A stretch of 64,000 nt of DNA from Hyphomicrobium sp. (GCA_017512425.1 JAFWGI010000004.1:62001-126000), one strand, 5' to 3'. Numbered from the stretch's first letter, positions 16,276 to 25,268 are shown. Made by a program: numbers and translations. Notes: generated by a model from the sequence alone, not told the origin.

Positions 16276-18573
16276 ATGGCCGTAAATAGCGGACGGCGAA
16301 ATGTGCTGGAGCGGGCATTTTGGGCCGTTGCGGCAGTCCTAGTGAGCAGCTTTGCGACGCAAGAGTCGGCGCCACTGCTGATTCCACCCGCGCACGCGAT
16401 CGACAAAGCCGAGGCCGCCAAGGGACCGCCGTTTCATGTGCCGGTGTTCGTCTCTTCGCGCAGCGATGTCTGTTACGACCCGGGCGACGTCTCGGCGATC
16501 AAGAAGCTGACGCTCGAAGAGGCCGGTCGCATCAACGCGCGCGGCGGCGTTTCAGGACGGCCGATCGCAATCAAATTTTTCGATGACAAGCGCGAAGACG
16601 CCAACACGATTTCCAATGTCCGCGCGGCACTGAGCGACGGGCAGGTCCTGGCGATGATCGGCGTCTCCAACGCGACGCGCGGCAAAGCCTTGTTCGACGC
16701 GGCTGGCGGCGAGATCCTGAAAAGCGGCGTGCCGTTCATCACCGATCTCTCGGTCAGTTCGCTGTTCGCAGCATACCCGAATGTCTACACAACACGGGCC
16801 TCACAAGAGACCGACAGCGTGCCGGTCATCGTGCAGTTTACAAAGCAGCAGGGTTTTGCGCGGCCAGCCTTCGTGGCTTTGAAAGATGCGGTTGCATCCT
16901 CGGAACTCGGCGCCGGGCTGAAGGCAACGCTTGGAGAAGGTGGGCTCGTCGTCGATGCGCGCATCGGCACCGCCGATGACAAACCGATCGCAGCCGAACT
17001 CACGAATGCTTTGAACCTGATCCGCGAGGCGCGCCCCGATCTCGTCTTCCTTTATATCGGCGGCAACAGCAACGTGCCGGATTTCATGAAAGAGCTGAAG
17101 GCAAGCGGTGTGACGCCGGCTCTGTTCATTGGCGGCCGCATCGACAGCTTGCCGCCTGAGGTCGCCAATACCTACCCAAATGCGATTTATAGCCTTGCGT
17201 GGGACCGCCCGCCGGAAGTGTACAACGACCGTCTGCGCACGCGCGTCAACAAGGACGCAGCAGCATACATGTTCGAAGGCGCAAAAATTCCGTCCGCTCC
17301 CGGCTGGGCAAATGGCGAGTGCAAGCCGCGCGAGCTGGAAGAAATCGCGGACCCGTTCAAGCGCGCAAACCTACGGGCGATCAGCGTCGGAAGCCAGTTT
17401 GCCGATATGGTGAAACTGGTCGCCGAAGCCGCACGCACGGCGGACGGGACGACAGATGTCGTCAAGCTGCGCGCGGCCGTGCTGCAGGGTCTGAAATCGT
17501 CGTATGCGGCGGGACGCGGCGCGTTCCAGGGATCGTTCGACAACTGGTCTTTCGTGCCGGCGACGCGCACCGCGGCGCGCGATCCGTTCATCATCATCCT
17601 GCCGCAAGGTCTTGGCCGCACGCAGCTGGCGCAGCAGCAGTTTGTACGCACGAAGGATGGCTCGCTGCGCCAGATTTCGACGCTTTACGCGGACATCGAC
17701 CTCATCAAAGCGCATCGCGTCGATGAGAACGCGAAATCGTTTTACGCCGAGTTCTACTTGTCGATGCGCGATAATCCGTCGGCGTCGATCGATCGCATCG
17801 AATTCGCGAATGCCTACCTCGATGCCGCAAGCGAACGCGGCCGTCAGTTGACGATTGAAACTGTGCATCCGGGCGGGCAAAGCCAAGCCTATCCCGACAG
17901 TATGAAAATCTACAAAATCTCGGGCCGCTTTCTGTTCGATCCTGTGCTCGAAAATTATCCGTTCGACATGCAGCGCTTTGCGATCGACCTGCAGCCGAAG
18001 AACGGCGAAGCGCCGTTTATTGTGCAGCCGCCGGCATTGCAACTACGCGACCAGAACGTGCTGACCGACGGCTGGCTGCCGAAGGCCCAGTACGTCGGCT
18101 ATGATGAGGATTTCGTGCCGGTCGTCGATGCGTTTACGCACGCGCCAAGTGTCGTGCCCTTCTACAAGGCGCGCTTTGCGTGGTTGATGCAGCGTGAGGC
18201 GACCGATTATTTCCTGCGGGTTGTCGTGCCGCTCGGCTTCATCCTGTTCGTTGCGTACCTGTCGATTTTCATTCCGCGGACGCACTTCGAAGCTATCGTG
18301 ACCATCCAGGTGACGGCATTGCTGTCGGCCGTGGCGCTGTATCTTTCGCTGCCCGGACTCGATTCCGACATCGCGACGTTGTCGGATCGCGCGTTCGTTT
18401 TCGCCTACATGATATTGAGTATCATGATCGGCATATCGATCTTGCGCATCATGCCCGTCATTCAAAGACGCACGGTGGTCGACGGCGTATTGACTGCGAT
18501 GCACGTGCTGGCGATCCCGGCGTTTGTCGGGCTTGCCGGGTACTACGTCTATCTGTTGAGCCAGCTTTCGTAG
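16276..18573 (+). CDS. Fusion of a type 1 periplasmic binding protein with a pentameric ligand-gated ion channel
   Basis: 765 residues from the ATG at 16276. Signal peptide about 1-41 (ends PPAHA). Residues about 45-440 look like a LivK-type binding protein (KKLTLEEAGRINARGGVSGRP, DDKREDANTISNVRAAL, PDLVFLYIGGNSN). From about 468 the sequence changes to a Cys-loop-receptor-like extracellular domain: DIDLIKAHRVDENAKSFYAE, then the Pro-loop equivalent LENYPFDMQRFAIDLQ (residues about 559-574). Four hydrophobic segments follow: M1 about 644-667, M2 about 670-692, M3 about 702-722, M4 about 737-762. This is the pLGIC plan (as in GLIC and ELIC) with a solute-binding module in front. Ligand and ion selectivity are unknown. 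Monocistronic, with its own terminator. Confidence 0.85.
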   Translation: MAVNSGRRNVLERAFWAVAAVLVSSFATQESAPLLIPPAHAIDKAEAAKGPPFHVPVFVSSRSDVCYDPGDVSAIKKLTLEEAGRINARGGVSGRPIAIKFFDDKREDANTISNVRAALSDGQVLAMIGVSNATRGKALFDAAGGEILKSGVPFITDLSVSSLFAAYPNVYTTRASQETDSVPVIVQFTKQQGFARPAFVALKDAVASSELGAGLKATLGEGGLVVDARIGTADDKPIAAELTNALNLIREARPDLVFLYIGGNSNVPDFMKELKASGVTPALFIGGRIDSLPPEVANTYPNAIYSLAWDRPPEVYNDRLRTRVNKDAAAYMFEGAKIPSAPGWANGECKPRELEEIADPFKRANLRAISVGSQFADMVKLVAEAARTADGTTDVVKLRAAVLQGLKSSYAAGRGAFQGSFDNWSFVPATRTAARDPFIIILPQGLGRTQLAQQQFVRTKDGSLRQISTLYADIDLIKAHRVDENAKSFYAEFYLSMRDNPSASIDRIEFANAYLDAASERGRQLTIETVHPGGQSQAYPDSMKIYKISGRFLFDPVLENYPFDMQRFAIDLQPKNGEAPFIVQPPALQLRDQNVLTDGWLPKAQYVGYDEDFVPVVDAFTHAPSVVPFYKARFAWLMQREATDYFLRVVVPLGFILFVAYLSIFIPRTHFEAIVTIQVTALLSAVALYLSLPGLDSDIATLSDRAFVFAYMILSIMIGISILRIMPVIQRRTVVDGVLTAMHVLAIPAFVGLAGYYVYLLSQLS

Positions 18574-18604
18574 CCGACGCGCGCCGGTTCTATCACACAA
18601 GAAC

Positions 18605-18645
18605 AACCGCACGTTCCTTGCCGGATCGTGCGGTTTTCTTTTTTA
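18605..18645 (+). terminator. Terminator of the channel-fusion gene
   Basis: AACCGCACG, 13-nt loop, CGTGCGGTT, then TTCTTTTTT. It starts 31 nt after the stop codon. Confidence 0.9.
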
Positions 18646-18663
18646 CGCGGCTCTGTCGCGCGA

Positions 18664-19407
18664 CTAGTGCGCCGGCAGTTCCATCTTGATGCCGCCTTCG
18701 ACTTTCGGCCGCTCGGAGCCGGCGATGCGTCCGTCGTCGATCTTGATAATGCGATCGGCGAATTGCAGCGTGCGATGATCGTGCGTCACGGCGAGCACGG
18801 CACGCTTGGTATCCTGCGCAACCTTGGCCAGCAATTCCATGACGGCCATGCCGTTCTTGCCGTCGAGTGCCGCGGTCGGCTCGTCGGCGAGAATGACCGA
18901 CGGCGATCCGGCAAGCGCGCGCGCGATGGCGACGCGCTGCTTTTCACCGCCCGACATTTTTGACGGCGCGGCGTTGATGCGGTGGCCGAGACCGACGGCC
19001 TCCAGAGCGTCAGCCGCGACGTCGTAAGCATCAGGACCGCTTTGATCGCGCAGGTCGAGCGCCAGCATGATGTTTTCGACCGCGGTCAGCGTCGGCACCA
19101 GATTGTAACCCTGGAAAATGAAACCGACGTGCTTGCGGCGCAGGTTCGCCAAGCCTTCCGCCGACATACCTTGCGTCGATTGACCGGCAACCGAAAGGTG
19201 ACCTGACGTCGGCGATAGGATGCAACCGAGGATCGACAGAAGCGTCGTCTTCCCCGACCCCGACGGTCCCATCATCAGCGTCAGCTCTCCGGTCTGCAGT
19301 TGAAGGTCGATCCCCTTCAGAACTTTGACCGTGTTCGGTTCTTCGCCGAGAATTTTGACGATGCCCTGGGCTTCCAGGATCACTTTGCTGTCTGGCTTAA
19401 CGGACAT
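18664..19407 (-). CDS. ABC transporter ATP-binding protein (MacB/LolD/DevA type)
   Basis: 247 residues from the ATG at 19407 (AGGAG 9 nt upstream); a longer frame to 19497 runs into the permease gene and is rejected. Walker A is MMGPSGSGKTTLLS, the Q loop IFQGYNLVPTLTA, the ABC signature KMSGGEKQRVAIARAL, and Walker B is VILADEPTAALDG. The group energises FtsX-like permeases that export lipids, lipoproteins, peptides or glycolipids. Second gene of a two-gene operon, 17 nt after the permease. Confidence 0.95.
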   Translation of the reverse strand: MSVKPDSKVILEAQGIVKILGEEPNTVKVLKGIDLQLQTGELTLMMGPSGSGKTTLLSILGCILSPTSGHLSVAGQSTQGMSAEGLANLRRKHVGFIFQGYNLVPTLTAVENIMLALDLRDQSGPDAYDVAADALEAVGLGHRINAAPSKMSGGEKQRVAIARALAGSPSVILADEPTAALDGKNGMAVMELLAKVAQDTKRAVLAVTHDHRTLQFADRIIKIDDGRIAGSERPKVEGGIKMELPAH

Positions 19408-19424
19408 TGTGTGCTCCTGAATGC

Positions 19425-20633
19425 TTAGCGGCTGAAGACGACGGCTGGGTCGATGCGGATGACTTTGACGATCGCAGAGATCGCCGCGAAGACGCACATG
19501 CCAATCGTGACGAGGAAAAGTGATCCGGCAAGTTCAGGCGTCATGATGACTGTTAATTTGGTATCCTTCGCCGCCTCGATGACGCCGAGTGCAAGGACGA
19601 AACCGAGCCCGAAACCGATCAAGCCCGACAGAACCGCCTGCATCAGAATGACTTTGACGATGTAGCCGGCGCCCGCACCAAGAGCGCGCAGTGTTGCGAA
19701 CTCGTTGATGTGGTCTTTCGTGCTCGAATACAGCGTCTGAGCGACAATGACGATGCCGACGATCAGGCCGAGCACGGCGCCGGCAATCAGGGCTGCACCG
19801 GCGCCGGTCTGGAACAGCCAGTAGGATTGGCTGCGCTTGGTGAACTCTTGCTGCGTTAAGACTTCGACGTCGGGCAGACGTTCGAGAATTTGAGCTTTGA
19901 CCTGCTGGGGATCGGCTCCAGGCGACAGCAGCACGCGCTCGTAAGACGCTTGGTTCTGTTCAGCGCCGCTCAAGCGGCGGGCATTCTCGATCGATGTGTA
20001 GACGAACGGCAGCGTCGTGAATGACCGTACGCGCTTGGTGGTTGCAACGACCTCTATATCGACACCGTTGATTTCGGCGTGATTATTGACGGCCTTGATG
20101 CCGAGGTCCGGGAAATAGCTTTGGTCGATTGCGACGGTATCCGGCGCGCTGAGCGCTTCGCGGCTGCCTGCTTCGACGTTCGGTGGAAGCGGGCGATCGC
20201 TGATCGTTTCCGAACCGACGAGGAGCACCGTCGTCTGGCCGCCCTCGGGCTTACGCCATTTTGCGAACGACACGACCATGTCTTCGGCGTTTTCCACGCC
20301 CGGCGTCGACAGCGCCATGTGACGCTCGCGGCCTGAGAGCAGCGACGGGTCGTCGTAGCTCTTGGTGCCGAGCGGCACGATCCAAAGATCGGCAGGGGCC
20401 GCGTCGAGAATGGCGGCGATCTTCTTTTCAGAGCCGAGATAGATGCCGGTCTGGACCGCGACGAGGACGACCGAGAAGACGATGCCGACGATGGTCACCG
20501 CGAAGCTCAGGCGATCGTGAAACAGGTTGCGGTAAGCGAGCTTGGCGACCATCGGCATCGAGCGCCGTTTTGAGCGCGGCCGTGGCGGCTTGCTGGCTGC
20601 TGCGGCAGCGGGTGTATCGAGTGCGATGTCCAT
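19425..20633 (-). CDS. ABC transporter permease, FtsX-like (DevC/MacB type)
   Basis: 402 residues. A cytoplasmic basic N-terminus (PRPRSKRRS), a first membrane helix near 40-60 (FAVTIVGIVFSVVLVAVQTG), a long periplasmic domain of about 210 residues, then three helices (about 275-298, 325-350, 370-392). LVGSETISD and the C-terminal RIDPAVVFSR are typical of DevC-like permeases. These usually work with a HlyD-type adaptor (DevB/MacA), but none is encoded here. Substrate unknown. Confidence 0.9.
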   Translation of the reverse strand: MDIALDTPAAAAASKPPRPRSKRRSMPMVAKLAYRNLFHDRLSFAVTIVGIVFSVVLVAVQTGIYLGSEKKIAAILDAAPADLWIVPLGTKSYDDPSLLSGRERHMALSTPGVENAEDMVVSFAKWRKPEGGQTTVLLVGSETISDRPLPPNVEAGSREALSAPDTVAIDQSYFPDLGIKAVNNHAEINGVDIEVVATTKRVRSFTTLPFVYTSIENARRLSGAEQNQASYERVLLSPGADPQQVKAQILERLPDVEVLTQQEFTKRSQSYWLFQTGAGAALIAGAVLGLIVGIVIVAQTLYSSTKDHINEFATLRALGAGAGYIVKVILMQAVLSGLIGFGLGFVLALGVIEAAKDTKLTVIMTPELAGSLFLVTIGMCVFAAISAIVKVIRIDPAVVFSR

Positions 20634-20695
20634 GACCTGTGCTCCTCCTGAAAGCGATGGTCGTAGTATCTCCAGGTCTGGTGCGGTCAGCAGTT

Positions 20696-20719
20696 CCCCA
20701 GGGTACTTCTACCCTGGGG
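20696..20719. other. Perfect 10-bp hairpin between the exporter operon and the next gene
   Basis: CCCCAGGGTA, CTTC loop, TACCCTGGGG. It lies 36 nt downstream of the minus-strand exported-protein gene and 62 nt before the permease start. On the minus strand it lacks a U run; on the plus strand a weak pyrimidine run follows. It may be a processing or attenuation element separating the two minus-strand units. Confidence 0.5.
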
Positions 20720-20755
20720 ATGCCTTTCTTTTCAGAACTTTGTTGCGGTCTTGAT

Positions 20756-21406
20756 TTATTCGCAAGGCACATCGATCAGGCCAGCGATGGCAGCCGAGAA
20801 CCGGCGGCATACACGCTTCGCAGTGGCCGACGTAACTTTAACATTCGACTTCTCGACGGCTGGCTTTTCAACCTTTTCGACCTTCTCGGTTTTGACTTCC
20901 GGCGTGGTTTCCGTCGTTGCGGCCGGTTCGAGCGCAGCGGTCTTTGCAGGTTCTGTGGTCGCTGCTGCCGTTTCAGTAACCGGGGCCGTGGTTACCGGCG
21001 TTGCTACAGCGTTGGCGACTGGGACGTAAACCGTTGGCGCCGGATCCGTCGTCACGGCCTTGGTTTCGACCTTGGCGACTTTGGCGGCTTCGGCTGCCTT
21101 GGCGCGCTTGATCTGTGCGGCTTTCTCAGCGGCGGCAACCTTCTGCGCCTGTGCCTTCTGGAGTTGTGCCTGGCGCGATGCTGCGGCCTGCTGGCGAGCG
21201 GCTGCTAAACGAGCCTGGCGAGCCTCCTTCTTCGCCTGGTACCGCTCGTATCCGCCACCGGAGTTGTAGCTCTGGTGGGGGCGCGCGATGAACGAACCGA
21301 GCGGGAAGCCGAAACCAAGGCGGATGCCGCCAGCTTCAGCGGTCGACGAGAAGGACGGTGCGGCGAGAAGAGCGGCAGCGGCGAGGGCGATAGCGAACTT
21401 CGACAT
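20756..21406 (-). CDS. Exported Ala/Lys/Thr-rich protein with C-terminal Cys motif
   Basis: 216 residues from the ATG at 21406 (GGAGGCTCAC upstream; the longer frame to 21511 has no signal peptide at its start). Signal peptide about 1-25 (MSKFAIALAAAALLAAPSFS). A lysine/alanine/glutamine-rich, probably helical segment (about 60-105) follows, then a low-complexity Ala/Thr/Val/Pro/Lys stretch (about 105-185). The C-terminal tail AKRVCRRFSAAIAGLIDVPC is shared with the protein at 21745-22155. No family is recognised. Likely periplasmic. Confidence 0.75.
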   Translation of the reverse strand: MSKFAIALAAAALLAAPSFSSTAEAGGIRLGFGFPLGSFIARPHQSYNSGGGYERYQAKKEARQARLAAARQQAAASRQAQLQKAQAQKVAAAEKAAQIKRAKAAEAAKVAKVETKAVTTDPAPTVYVPVANAVATPVTTAPVTETAAATTEPAKTAALEPAATTETTPEVKTEKVEKVEKPAVEKSNVKVTSATAKRVCRRFSAAIAGLIDVPCE

Positions 21407-21744
21407 GTGAGCCTCCTGGGGCGGGTTTAAAACTTGGTGCCGGTCTTGTTCGGCGATGCGTTGAGAATGCCCTCGGACGCGCTCCACCGCTGTTCCGGGC
21501 GTGACAGCCACGAAAAAAGTTCGAATTTTTATTTCATAGAAGAATCAGCAAGTTAGCATTCCGCGATGTTTTTCGCTCGCCGTCGTTGGCAATCTGTCGA
21601 TGTTCGGCGGCATCCGGTTCAATGGAATTTCGCGTTTCGGCCCTCTATGTCGAAGTTGGTTAACGTGGTTCAATCGCGGCCGGTGAAATGCGATGCGGGC
21701 GGATCGCGATCCGCGCACATTCAGAAACAGTCCGATGTGACGGA
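21407..21744. other. 338-nt intergenic stretch between paralogous exported proteins
   Basis: No gene is supported. It contains a 16-bp perfect palindrome GCGGATCGCGATCCGC (21699-21714). A hairpin AGTCCG-N6-CGGACT (21729-21746) reaches the stop codon of the next minus-strand gene. An AT-rich patch near 21513-21540 may be part of the promoter for the gene at 20756-21406. Confidence 0.4.
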
Positions 21745-22155
21745 CTAGTTGGCCGTCTCGCACGGAACTTCGATCACCATCGCAATCGCGGCCGAGAATT
21801 TTCGGCAGATGCGCCTCGCGGTCTGAGGTTCAGCGGCGCTGGTGGCAGCACTTGGAGCGGCGGCGGCGTTCGCCGCCGCATCGACCGTGTCCGGAGCCGC
21901 GGCTTCAGGCGCCGCCTCGATGTGATCCGTCGGCTGATTTTCAGGTTCGGTGACTTGTCCGATCTGCTCGATCGGTTCGGCTTGCAAATCGATTTTGCGC
22001 ATCGTGCCGGCTTCGACAGTTGCCTCGCGCGCAGCGAAATGATCGGCCGCTGCGACACCGCCCGAATTGGTATCCGCGAATGCCGATGTGCTTGCCTCGG
22101 CGAGCGTCAGGAACGCCGCGAGGGCGGCTAAGGTTACATGGAATTTTGTCATCAT
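21745..22155 (-). CDS. Exported protein with the same C-terminal Cys motif as its neighbour
   Basis: 136 residues (two consecutive ATG codons, 22155 and 22152; AGGAGAC suits either). Signal peptide about 1-28 (LAALAAFLTLAEASTSAFA). A low-complexity acidic, Ala/Pro-rich middle follows, then the tail ARRICRKFSAAIAMVIEVPC, which matches the 20756-21406 protein at nearly every position including both cysteines. The body is otherwise unrelated, so the tail looks like the functional unit, with the two Cys perhaps forming a disulfide. Family not recognised. Confidence 0.7.
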   Translation of the reverse strand: MMTKFHVTLAALAAFLTLAEASTSAFADTNSGGVAAADHFAAREATVEAGTMRKIDLQAEPIEQIGQVTEPENQPTDHIEAAPEAAAPDTVDAAANAAAAPSAATSAAEPQTARRICRKFSAAIAMVIEVPCETAN

Positions 22156-22286
22156 CGTCTCCTAGGTGTTTCATCTCATTGTTGCGCCGGACACGCCGGC
22201 TGGTTTTGCAAGCTTGAACATGCGCGCCAGGCTCTGGTCGTTCCGAAAGCTTGCAGTAATGCCCGTTTTTTCTGGCGAAATTGATG

Positions 22287-23141
22287 TCATGCGACGGCCT
22301 GCTGACGGGCCGCGAGGTCAACCAGTGTGGCGTCGTTCGCCGTGCCGGTCAGCGTGGCGGCAAAGCGGTCGATCGCTTCGACAACGAGATGACGCTGACG
22401 ATCGACGGTGACGATGTGGTAGCAATCGTCGAGCACGACGAGTTCGACATCGCCCGCGAGGTTGCCGCTCAAATACGTTGCGTTGCTCAAGCCCGCGTAG
22501 TCGTCTTCAAGCGGGTGCACGATCAGCGATGGCTGACGGATGTACGGCACGAGTTTGCAGACGGCATTGACGAGATGGCGATGCTCGAAGATCGCGCCGC
22601 CGGGCGTCACTGGATGACCGGCCGCAGCCGACCCCGCCGACGCGCGCGCACGCTGGATGAAGTCGCGGATGCGGCCGTCCTTGATGCCGTAGGGAGCGTG
22701 GTGCGGGAACGAGAACAGGTTCGCGATCCACTTATGGCTGATCAACCGGAAAAAGCGCGCGTACCAGGGGATCATCCAGCCGTTGAGCCACATCGTCGGC
22801 GCCATCAGCGCCGTCGCCTGAACTTTGCTTGGATGCTTGGCCGCAAGCATGAGCGCCAGTACGGCGCCGGTCGAAAGACCGCCCGCGATGACGACATCGC
22901 AGTCCTTGCGCATTTCGAGCAGCGCGTCTTCGGAGCTGCGATACCAATCGGCCCACGACGACGCGGTGATGTCGGCGGTGCTGCCGCAGTGACCTGCTAA
23001 TTGCGGGCAATGGACCGTGTAACCCTGCTTGGCGAGGCCGTTCGCCACGAAGCGCATTTCAACGGGCGTTCCGCAGAGCCGATGCAGCAAAAGAATGCCA
23101 ACCTTGCCGCCCTTGATCTTGAAGCTTGCATCCGTGGTCAT
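22287..23141 (-). CDS. Alpha/beta hydrolase (carboxylesterase/lipase-like)
   Basis: 284 residues from the ATG at 23141; the frame extends to 23264 but MTTDASFKIKGGKVGILLLH is the natural beginning. Nucleophile elbow GGLSTGAVLAL (G-x-S-x-G), acid in HPLEDDYAG, histidine in DDCYHIVTVD. The organisation is that of the YvaK/Est30 type of monoacylglycerol lipase or carboxylesterase, cytoplasmic. The substrate is not predictable. A plus-strand frame 22281-23000 on top of it is a shadow. Confidence 0.88.
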   Translation of the reverse strand: MTTDASFKIKGGKVGILLLHRLCGTPVEMRFVANGLAKQGYTVHCPQLAGHCGSTADITASSWADWYRSSEDALLEMRKDCDVVIAGGLSTGAVLALMLAAKHPSKVQATALMAPTMWLNGWMIPWYARFFRLISHKWIANLFSFPHHAPYGIKDGRIRDFIQRARASAGSAAAGHPVTPGGAIFEHRHLVNAVCKLVPYIRQPSLIVHPLEDDYAGLSNATYLSGNLAGDVELVVLDDCYHIVTVDRQRHLVVEAIDRFAATLTGTANDATLVDLAARQQAVA

Positions 23142-23226
23142 TGAGGTGTCCCCAGCCGTCGTTCGGTTAAGCATGTTGATGGAATAGGCCGAGGGCACCT
23201 TCCCGGCAGTTCCGCGGGGAACAGGT

Positions 23227-23661
23227 TCAAGCGGCGATTGCGAAGTCCGGCTGGCCGCTAACAACGGACGGTGATGCGTGCACGGGGGCCGCGACCGAGA
23301 ACGCCATGACGAACTTCTGCGCGGTAAAGCCGAAGCGCGTATTGAGGCGCTGGGTCGAGGCTTCGGCGACGGCGCGTGCGATCAGCTTGAAGCCTTGCTG
23401 GAGGAATTCCTGGCGCAGACGCCGCGTGGCAAACACGTCGAGAAGGGCGCGGAACCGCATCGCAATCGCGAGGCGCATTTCAGGCTGATCAGCGAAATCA
23501 GCCCAAATCTGGCTTTCGACGTTGCGGATTTCGATTTCGTTCAGACCGTTGAGCAGCGCCAATCCACGCCCCTCGGAGATCAGGCGGCGCATCGGCGCGT
23601 AGAGGTCGTGCAGGCTGACCGCCGGTACGTCGCTGAGATCGATTGCGGACGCGTTTGTCAT
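23227..23661 (-). CDS. Conserved-looking protein of unknown function
   Basis: 144 residues from the ATG at 23661 (GGAGAACGGCC upstream). Mostly helical and hydrophilic: VSLHDLYAPMRRLISEGRGL, NVESQIWADFADQPEMRLAI, RRLRQEFLQQGFKLIARAVA. No signal peptide or membrane segment. It lies between a hydrolase and a cold-shock-like protein, all minus strand with short gaps. I do not recognise the family. Confidence 0.65.
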   Translation of the reverse strand: MTNASAIDLSDVPAVSLHDLYAPMRRLISEGRGLALLNGLNEIEIRNVESQIWADFADQPEMRLAIAMRFRALLDVFATRRLRQEFLQQGFKLIARAVAEASTQRLNTRFGFTAQKFVMAFSVAAPVHASPSVVSGQPDFAIAA

Positions 23662-23683
23662 GGCCGTTCTCCCCGCATCCGGA

Positions 23684-23902
23684 TCACAGGCCAATGCCGC
23701 CGAACGCCGCCCAGGGCGATCCGGCAAGCACGATGATGCCTTGCGGCTTCAGGCTCGAAAGGTCGAAATGGACTTCCTGGCCTTCGAGGTCGTCGCGGCG
23801 ATTGAGGATGGCCGAGCGCTCGAAACGGTACTTGCGGCCGTCTTCGGCAGCGATGATGCCGACGCCGATATCACGGCGGAATTTCTTGATTTCTCCGTAC
23901 AT
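23684..23902 (-). CDS. Small cold-shock-domain-like (OB-fold) protein
   Basis: 72 residues from the ATG at 23902 (CAGGAGAGTTACG upstream). The pattern MYGEIKKFRRDIGVGIIAAE, DGRKYRFERSAI and EGQEVHFDL follows the cold-shock domain layout (G-I-K-F, G-G-I-DG-YF, G--V-F), although the RNP1 aromatic residues are largely missing. The hydrophobic, Gly-rich tail is unusual. Nucleic-acid binding is plausible but not shown. It follows moeA on the same strand after 138 nt. Confidence 0.7.
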   Translation of the reverse strand: MYGEIKKFRRDIGVGIIAAEDGRKYRFERSAILNRRDDLEGQEVHFDLSSLKPQGIIVLAGSPWAAFGGIGL

Positions 23903-24040
23903 CGTAACTCTCCTGGATTGAGCGTTTGGGACAACACGTGTCCGTCGCTGCATCATGGAGAGAGGTTCAAATGAGCGCTGTTCCGCGCGGCACAAAGCGC
24001 GCAATTCGGCTTTGACGCTGGTTAACCAAGGCCGTTCTGG

Positions 24041-25252
24041 TCAGAAATCGAGCGGCATAACGGTCACCCGGCTACCCGCCGGGAGCGCCGGAGAATGCGC
24101 CGGCACGATAATCAAAGCGTTTGCCGACGCGAGGATGGTCACAAGCGAACTGTCCTGATTGGACAGCGGCGTGACGCGCGGCGGCGAAACCGCCCAATCG
24201 ATCGCAGCACGCATGTAATGATCGCGGATGCCGTTCGGCGGAATGTCCGTCGTGAGTTCGGCCGTCAGCGTCATGTCCGGCAATGTTCTATTCAGCATCT
24301 TCGCGATCAACGGCACGAGAAATATCCGCGCGCTGATCATCGCCGATAATGGATTGCCGGGCAGTCCGACGATGCGCTGCACGCCGCTCGTGCCTTTACG
24401 GCTGCCAAAGAACGTCGGCTTCCCCGGACGCATCGCGATCTTATAGAATTGCAGGTGTGCACCGGCTGCTTCGAGCGCGGGGCGGACAAGATCGTGATCG
24501 CCGACCGACGCGCCCCCAATTGTTACCAGAATATCGGCGCTTTCTGCGTCCTTGATTTTGTTCGCGAGATCGCCGGCGGTGTCCATTGCGATGCCGAGCA
24601 ACTTGGCCGTTCCACCGGCGTTTTCAACGAGCGCGGCAAGCCCGTAGGAATTCGACGCAATGATCTGCCCGGCCGTCGGACGATCGCTCGGTTCGACAAG
24701 TTCGTCGCCGGTTGCGAGGATTGCGACAACCGGGCGCCGCGTCAGCGCCAGCATGGCGTGGCCGGAAGCCGCCGCCAGCAGGATGTCTCGCGTGTTCAGC
24801 CACTGTCCGCGTTTCAGGACAATGTCGCCTTCGTGAAAGTCTTGCCCGCGCATGCGTAAGTTGTCGCCCTTCTTCGGCAACGCCTTCAGCGTGACGTGGA
24901 CACCGTCCGACGTGGTGTCTTCCTGGATCACGATTGCGTCGGCGCCGTCGGGCAAGGACGCGCCTGTGAAAATGCGGATCGCTTCGCCGGGACTAACCGT
25001 GCCGCCATACGGCCATCCGGCCGCCGATTCACCTGCGAGCTTCAGGCGAACCGGCAGCGCCGTGCAATCGCTGGTACGGACGGCATAGCCATCCATCGCG
25101 GAAGCATCGAACGGCGGGTGGGTGACAGCGGCCGACAAATTCTGCGCAAGCGTTCGGCCGAGCGCGAAACGAATGCCGGCCTGCTCAGGACCGAGCGCCA
25201 TCACACCGGAGAGCACGGTTTCCAAAGCCTCGGCTACGGGCATCAACGTCAT
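24041..25252 (-). CDS. moeA: Molybdopterin molybdenumtransferase
   Basis: Inserts molybdate into adenylylated molybdopterin. 403 residues from the ATG at 25252 (MTLMPVAEALETVLSGV); the frame continues to 25327 over the end of moaC without a better start. Conserved HPPFDASAMDGYAVR, the MoCF-domain signature VTIGGASVGDHDLV, and the substrate loop GLPGNPLSAMISARIF. It lies 16 nt downstream of moaC in a trpC-moaC-moeA run conserved in Alphaproteobacteria. Confidence 0.96.
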   Translation of the reverse strand: MTLMPVAEALETVLSGVMALGPEQAGIRFALGRTLAQNLSAAVTHPPFDASAMDGYAVRTSDCTALPVRLKLAGESAAGWPYGGTVSPGEAIRIFTGASLPDGADAIVIQEDTTSDGVHVTLKALPKKGDNLRMRGQDFHEGDIVLKRGQWLNTRDILLAAASGHAMLALTRRPVVAILATGDELVEPSDRPTAGQIIASNSYGLAALVENAGGTAKLLGIAMDTAGDLANKIKDAESADILVTIGGASVGDHDLVRPALEAAGAHLQFYKIAMRPGKPTFFGSRKGTSGVQRIVGLPGNPLSAMISARIFLVPLIAKMLNRTLPDMTLTAELTTDIPPNGIRDHYMRAAIDWAVSPPRVTPLSNQDSSLVTILASANALIIVPAHSPALPAGSRVTVMPLDF

Positions 25253-25268
25253 GAAAAATGTCTCGCGC

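Noticed and set aside
22281..23000. 239-codon plus-strand frame over the alpha/beta hydrolase
   Set aside because: The minus strand has a complete hydrolase with nucleophile elbow; the plus frame shows no domain.
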